Assembly: GCA_003248845.1 (NCBI GenBank)
Contig: QFPD01000048.1
Span: 1 to 9,551, forward strand
Length of the DNA stretch: 9,551 nucleotides
DNA from: Microbacterium sp.
GTDB taxonomy: Bacteria > Actinomycetota > Actinomycetes > Actinomycetales > Microbacteriaceae
Direction of reading: 5' to 3'
Shown: one piece after another, positions 5,961 through 9,551 of the stretch
Position numbering within the stretch: the first letter of the stretch is position 1
Layout: every line of letters begins with the position of its first letter
Made by a program: the position numbers and the translations under genes
Notes under the pieces: generated by a model
Told to the model about the DNA's origin: nothing
Databases searched by the model: none
What the model saw: the letters and a program-made list of their open reading frames with translations, nothing else

Positions 5961-7207
5961 TGCGATGGACAGACGAGCTCGGCGCCTGGGCGGCGCGTCA
6001 ACGCTGGTACGCCGGGAAGAGCCATGAACCCCGATTCCGGCTGATCGATCAGCAGCCGGTTCCCGGTGCGACCCGCTTCCTCGTGATGGACGACGCCGGG
6101 GGGCGCCCGACCTTGTACCAGGTGCCGATCAGCGCGCGCGACGAGTCCAACGGTAGCGGGCCGGAAGACGCCCGCATCGCCGAGCAGGACGGCGCGCTTC
6201 TCGTCGATGCGGCCCGCGAGAGCGACTTCACCCTCGGCATCCTGACCGAGATGGGCATCGACGCGGGCGGGGTGACCGGTTCGCGAGTCCTGTCCGGAGA
6301 GCAGTCGAACACGTCGATCGTGTACGACGTCTCCGGTCGTCCGGAGATCATCGTGAAGCTGTTCCGCACGCTGCACCACGGCGAGAACCCCGACGTCACC
6401 GTGCAGCGGGTGCTGAGCGAATGGGGGTCGCCTTTCGTGGCGCGCTTCTACGGCAGCCTCGACGCGGACTGGCCGGACGTCGGCCGCCCGACGGGAACGT
6501 CGCGCGGCACGGTGGCATTCGCGCAGGAGTTCCTCGCCGGAGCGCGCGACGGATGGGAAGCAGCCCTGGGCGGCGCCCGCGTCGCGGAGGACTTCACGGA
6601 ATCCGCGCGTGATCTCGGCATCGCCGTCGCGGGCGTGCACGTTGCCCTCGCGGAGGCGCTGCCCACCGTTTCGACCACGGATGCCGATGTCGATGCCATC
6701 TCCGGCGCCTGGAGACGGCGCCTGCGCATCGCCTGCGCCGAGGTGCCCGCCGTCGCGGAGCGGGCCGACGCCATCACCGATGCCTATGCCGAGGCCCGCG
6801 GGCGGCCGTGGCCGGACCTGCAGCGCATCCACGGTGACCTGCACCTCGGCCAGGTGCTGTCGGTGCCGGACGGCGGGTGGCGACTGGTCGACTTCGAAGG
6901 CGAGCCCTTGCGCCCGATGGCGGAGCGGACGGCACCCGATCTTCCGCCGCGGGACGTCGCCGGCATGCTGCGCTCTTTCGATTACGCGGCGGCCGTGGGT
7001 GAGGGCCCCCAGCCTGCAGCATGGGCTGCGGCGTGTCGTTCGGCGTTCCTCGACGGTTACGCGATGAGCTCGTCGACGGCGCTCGACCCCGTGCTGCTGC
7101 GTGCGCTCGTGCTCGACAAGGCTGTCTATGAGTCGATCTACGAGGCGCGCAACCGCCCGGCCTGGCTGCCGGTGCCCCTCTCCGGGATCGACACCGAGCT
7201 CGCCTGA
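5960..7207 (+). CDS. mak: Maltokinase
   Basis: Maltokinase (also called Pep2) transfers phosphate from ATP to maltose, giving maltose-1-phosphate, the donor used by GlgE to extend alpha-1,4-glucans. The 415-residue protein begins with the N-terminal cap motif (WAARQRWYAGK, 10-20). The eukaryotic-kinase-like lobes follow: LSGEQSNTS (111-119) in the glycine-rich loop position, ATP-binding Lys133 (IIVKLFR), catalytic Asp293 (RIHGDLHLGQVL) and metal-binding Asp311 (LVDFEGEP). The tail EARNRPAWLPVPL is family-typical. GTG 5960 is chosen because the cap starts a few residues later; the frame stays open upstream across the reductase but is meaningless there. It is a stand-alone kinase, not fused to TreS as in some actinobacteria, but its tail-to-tail neighbour is a trehalose synthase, which supports the assignment. 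No glgE is in view. Confidence 0.92.
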   Translation: MRWTDELGAWAARQRWYAGKSHEPRFRLIDQQPVPGATRFLVMDDAGGRPTLYQVPISARDESNGSGPEDARIAEQDGALLVDAARESDFTLGILTEMGIDAGGVTGSRVLSGEQSNTSIVYDVSGRPEIIVKLFRTLHHGENPDVTVQRVLSEWGSPFVARFYGSLDADWPDVGRPTGTSRGTVAFAQEFLAGARDGWEAALGGARVAEDFTESARDLGIAVAGVHVALAEALPTVSTTDADVDAISGAWRRRLRIACAEVPAVAERADAITDAYAEARGRPWPDLQRIHGDLHLGQVLSVPDGGWRLVDFEGEPLRPMAERTAPDLPPRDVAGMLRSFDYAAAVGEGPQPAAWAAACRSAFLDGYAMSSSTALDPVLLRALVLDKAVYESIYEARNRPAWLPVPLSGIDTELA

Positions 7208-7213
7208 GGCGGG

Positions 7214-9511
7214 TCAGTCGATAGGCGGAGCCGACAGCAGGAAGAACCGCGCCCCGTACGGAGGCAGTGAGACGCTGAAGCTCTGCAGGTCGTCGACCCG
7301 GCCGGTCTCCTCTTCCGTCTCGGCATCGACGACCACGCTGTGCGGGATCAGCTGCTCGGATCGCACGGTGCCCTCCGTGGGCTCCGCTCCGAAATTCAGC
7401 ACGGTGACCTGCATCGGCGCTTCGCCGCGCGGGTCGCCGTCGTCGAGGCGGTGAACGAGGACGAGCATGCCGGGATGCGCGACCTCGGGGATGTCGACCT
7501 GCGTGGCCGTGGCGATGCCGTGCCGTCGCCGCAGCTCGAGAATGCGCGACAGCCGCGACGCGAACGATCCCGGATCGCGCAACTGCTCCGGCAGCGGGCC
7601 GTAGAGCGCCCGGCCGCGCGGCATCCCGGCCGCCGAACGGGTCGCCTCGGGATCGACCCCCAGCAGATCGTGCGCACCGCGCTCGATCCAGCGCGTGTCG
7701 CCCGCACGGAGCAGGTCGGCGATCTCTTCGGCGGGCACCGTGAGCATGCCGACGAGGTCCCATCCCGACAGGGCGAACACACCGGGCTGCCAAGCGTTGT
7801 AGGCGCACAGCAGCAGATGCGCCTCGCGGATGGTCGGCACGTCGGCGTCCGTCACCTCGTCGAGGCGACTCACGCCCCGCGTCGCTGCGATGAGCGACGC
7901 GGTCGTGCAGGCGATGCCGTTCTGCGTGAACACCCGGTTGAAGTCGGCGGCCCCGGTGAGACGCTCGGTGAGGTCGGCGCGCACTTCTTCGGCGAGTTCG
8001 CCACCGGTGATCTCGCGCCCGCGGAAGCGGTAGACGTCGTCGCCGTGACGGGTGGCCCAGTGCACGAGTTCGTAGGTGAGCTCGTCGTGGTTCTGCAGTC
8101 CGTGCACGAGCTGCACGGGCTGCACTCCGAGTTCCAGCGACGAGGTCAGTGCGAGGCGCAGAAACTCCGTCTGACCGGTGGCCAGCGCGTGGTGGTAGCC
8201 GGGCCTGCCGATGAAGTCGTAGGAGAGGTCGGCGCCGACGGCGCCGGTGTCGCGGATGTCCTCGATCGTGAGGTTGAGCTCTTGGAAGGTGAATCCGCCG
8301 ACCTTGCGGACCATGCCCGCGATGATGTGGTTCGCCGCGTGCGAGAGCGGGTGACCCTCGGACCACGCCGGAAGGCCCTCCGCGCTCTTCTCCACCCCGA
8401 GGAATCCGTTCGCGTCGAGGCGCAGCGCGCCGGCGCCCAGCTCGCCGAGCGAGTGCAGGGCGTCGCCGATGACCAGCCGCATACCCGCGAACGTCGGGTC
8501 GAGCCAGTTGATCGACGGCTGACCCTGCTTGAAGTAGTGCAGGTAGACCCAGCGGCGCGAGACCCCATCGGGACCCGTCACCGGTGCTGTCGCGCTCCAG
8601 TTCGTCTCCTTCACGCCCGGGGTGTAGAAGATGACCCGCTGCAGCGCTCCGATGATGTATCCGCGTTCAGAGAGCTCATGTTCAGCAGCCGGGTCGAGAT
8701 TCACGCTGTCTTCGCCTTCGGGCACCTCCGGGAGCAGCGCCCAGTCCTCGGGCGGGATCTCGACCATGTGGTAGATGCCCGGATAGTCCTTGTACCCCAT
8801 CTCGGCCAGCCGGAAGTCGGCGCCCTTGCCCGTGTGTCCGGGCACGATGTCGTCGATCACGCTGCCGCCGTGCGCGTCGGCGACATCGCAGAGCGTGCGG
8901 AACTCGTCTTCGGTGCCGAACGCCGAATCGATCGCCGTGCTGATGCGGTCGAAGTGGCCGTCGACGCTCGGCGTCTCACTCCACCCGACGATGCCGCCCG
9001 CGCTCTTGACCGGACCGGTGTGAATGGCGGTGATCCCGATCCTCTCGAACGCCGACCACAGAGCATCGTCTCCGAGCGCAGCGAGGAAGGACTGCCCGGG
9101 ACGGGTGATCAGTGAGATCGGGTAGGCCGTGAACCAGACATCGGAGGTCGCGATGGCGCGACGGGCATCCGGTCGGGCATAGGGGTTCCGCCACATCGAC
9201 GGCTGCCCGGAAAGCTGGCGCGCGAGCACATCGGCATCCTTGAGCATCGAGCGGCGCACGAGCCATTCGATGTACGAGGGGTTCGTGCCGTTCGCGGTGC
9301 GCGGATCCGTCGTGTTGCGACGTACGCTGCCGCGGCGGAACTGATCCCGCGGTCGCAGACGGCGCGGCCGGGCGGGGTAGCGCTGCTCGTCGTAGCTGAT
9401 CTCGGGCGCATCGATGTCGGGCGCATCGTCGCCATCCGCCGGCTGAATCGAACCGGGCAGGGTGATGGGGGCGGTGTACAGGTTCTCCGACCGGTCGTCG
9501 TCGCGCAGCAT
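7214..9511 (-). CDS. treS: Trehalose synthase / maltose alpha-D-glucosyltransferase (GH13, Pseudomonas-type)
   Basis: This 765-residue GH13 enzyme should interconvert maltose and trehalose by intramolecular glucosyl transfer. The catalytic residues are visible: nucleophile Asp366 ([11 protein letters not shown]), acid/base Glu411 (FTFQELNL) and transition-state stabiliser Asp476 ([11 protein letters not shown]). Region I is DIVPGH (Asp221-His226), with Gly225 where most GH13 enzymes have Asn. From memory the Pseudomonas stutzeri/putida trehalose synthase shares [39 protein letters not shown] and [12 protein letters not shown], so I assign this type (probably GH13_33) over the classical Mycobacterium type. 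That enzyme starts near our SYIEWLV (79-85), so residues 1 to about 75 are an extra N-terminus rich in Asp, Pro and Arg. A beta-sandwich domain closes the protein (about 660-765). ATG 9511 is supported by the promoter layout. It converges on mak. Confidence 0.9.
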   Translation of the reverse strand: MLRDDDRSENLYTAPITLPGSIQPADGDDAPDIDAPEISYDEQRYPARPRRLRPRDQFRRGSVRRNTTDPRTANGTNPSYIEWLVRRSMLKDADVLARQLSGQPSMWRNPYARPDARRAIATSDVWFTAYPISLITRPGQSFLAALGDDALWSAFERIGITAIHTGPVKSAGGIVGWSETPSVDGHFDRISTAIDSAFGTEDEFRTLCDVADAHGGSVIDDIVPGHTGKGADFRLAEMGYKDYPGIYHMVEIPPEDWALLPEVPEGEDSVNLDPAAEHELSERGYIIGALQRVIFYTPGVKETNWSATAPVTGPDGVSRRWVYLHYFKQGQPSINWLDPTFAGMRLVIGDALHSLGELGAGALRLDANGFLGVEKSAEGLPAWSEGHPLSHAANHIIAGMVRKVGGFTFQELNLTIEDIRDTGAVGADLSYDFIGRPGYHHALATGQTEFLRLALTSSLELGVQPVQLVHGLQNHDELTYELVHWATRHGDDVYRFRGREITGGELAEEVRADLTERLTGAADFNRVFTQNGIACTTASLIAATRGVSRLDEVTDADVPTIREAHLLLCAYNAWQPGVFALSGWDLVGMLTVPAEEIADLLRAGDTRWIERGAHDLLGVDPEATRSAAGMPRGRALYGPLPEQLRDPGSFASRLSRILELRRRHGIATATQVDIPEVAHPGMLVLVHRLDDGDPRGEAPMQVTVLNFGAEPTEGTVRSEQLIPHSVVVDAETEEETGRVDDLQSFSVSLPPYGARFFLLSAPPID

Positions 9512-9517
9512 GCTCCT

Positions 9518-9523
9518 ACGCTA
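9518..9523 (-). promoter_or_regulatory. Putative -10 box (TAGCGT) of treS, leaderless layout
   Basis: On the minus strand TAGCGT is followed by AGGAGC (6 nt) and the ATG at 9511, matching the reductase promoter in hexamer and distance. The AGGAG ends 1 nt before the ATG and cannot act as a normally spaced Shine-Dalgarno. Only 28 bases of upstream sequence are in the window, and no clear -35 is seen there. Confidence 0.55.
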
Positions 9524-9551
9524 GAAGATGGACCGGGTCGAAACGAGGGGT

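Noticed and set aside
7340..9115. 591-residue plus-strand frame opposite treS
   Set aside because: It lies entirely opposite a GH13 gene with intact catalytic motifs and shows no recognisable fold of its own.
1..9551. CRISPR arrays, insertion sequences, tRNA/rRNA genes, tandem repeats or phage genes
   Set aside because: Reading through both strands I found no spaced direct repeats, transposase motifs, RNA-gene sequences or compositional breaks; genes cover nearly all of the window.

Overview
This is a G+C-rich, gene-dense stretch of chromosome. Strong GC bias at third codon positions, GTG starts and short gaps point to an actinobacterium. A Microbacteriaceae member such as Microbacterium would fit, judged from remembered protein styles and not from any search. 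I see no mobile element, tRNA, rRNA, CRISPR array, phage gene or sign of recent transfer.

Left part, plus strand (1-3926). The window opens inside a degradative thiolase that is missing its N-terminus. A two-gene ABC export operon follows: a DrrA/BcrA-type ATPase (810-1733), then a 12-helix permease (1730-3349) whose start overlaps the ATPase stop as ATGA. A stand-alone ribonuclease HI (3390-3926) comes next, with all four catalytic carboxylates visible.

Middle part, minus strand (3959-5881). In transcription order this holds a potassium-channel-beta-like aldo/keto reductase, a NUDIX hydrolase that begins 7 nt after the reductase stop, and a small VOC-superfamily (glyoxalase-like) protein with its own Shine-Dalgarno. 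The first two look co-transcribed and the third may be.

Right part (5960-9511). A maltokinase on the plus strand and a trehalose synthase (GH13, Pseudomonas-type) on the minus strand face each other tail to tail with 6 bp between their stops. TreS interconverts trehalose and maltose. Maltokinase phosphorylates maltose to maltose-1-phosphate, the donor for GlgE-type alpha-glucan synthesis. The pair therefore forms the trehalose-to-maltose-1-phosphate arm of the GlgE pathway. GlgE and GlgB are not in this window.

Regulation. The most consistent non-coding signal is a TANNNT box, in practice TANCGT, placed 6-7 nt before the start codon of four genes: ABC ATPase, rnhA, aldo/keto reductase and treS. 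That spacing puts the expected transcription start on the start codon, so these genes probably give leaderless mRNAs. The VOC gene instead has a TANNNT box further upstream plus a properly spaced GGGAG.

I found no convincing undescribed system. The points most worth a second look are the leaderless promoter pattern, the N-terminal extension of TreS, the one-residue insertion in the Nudix box, the head-on mak/treS arrangement and the nested inverted repeats at the mak start.
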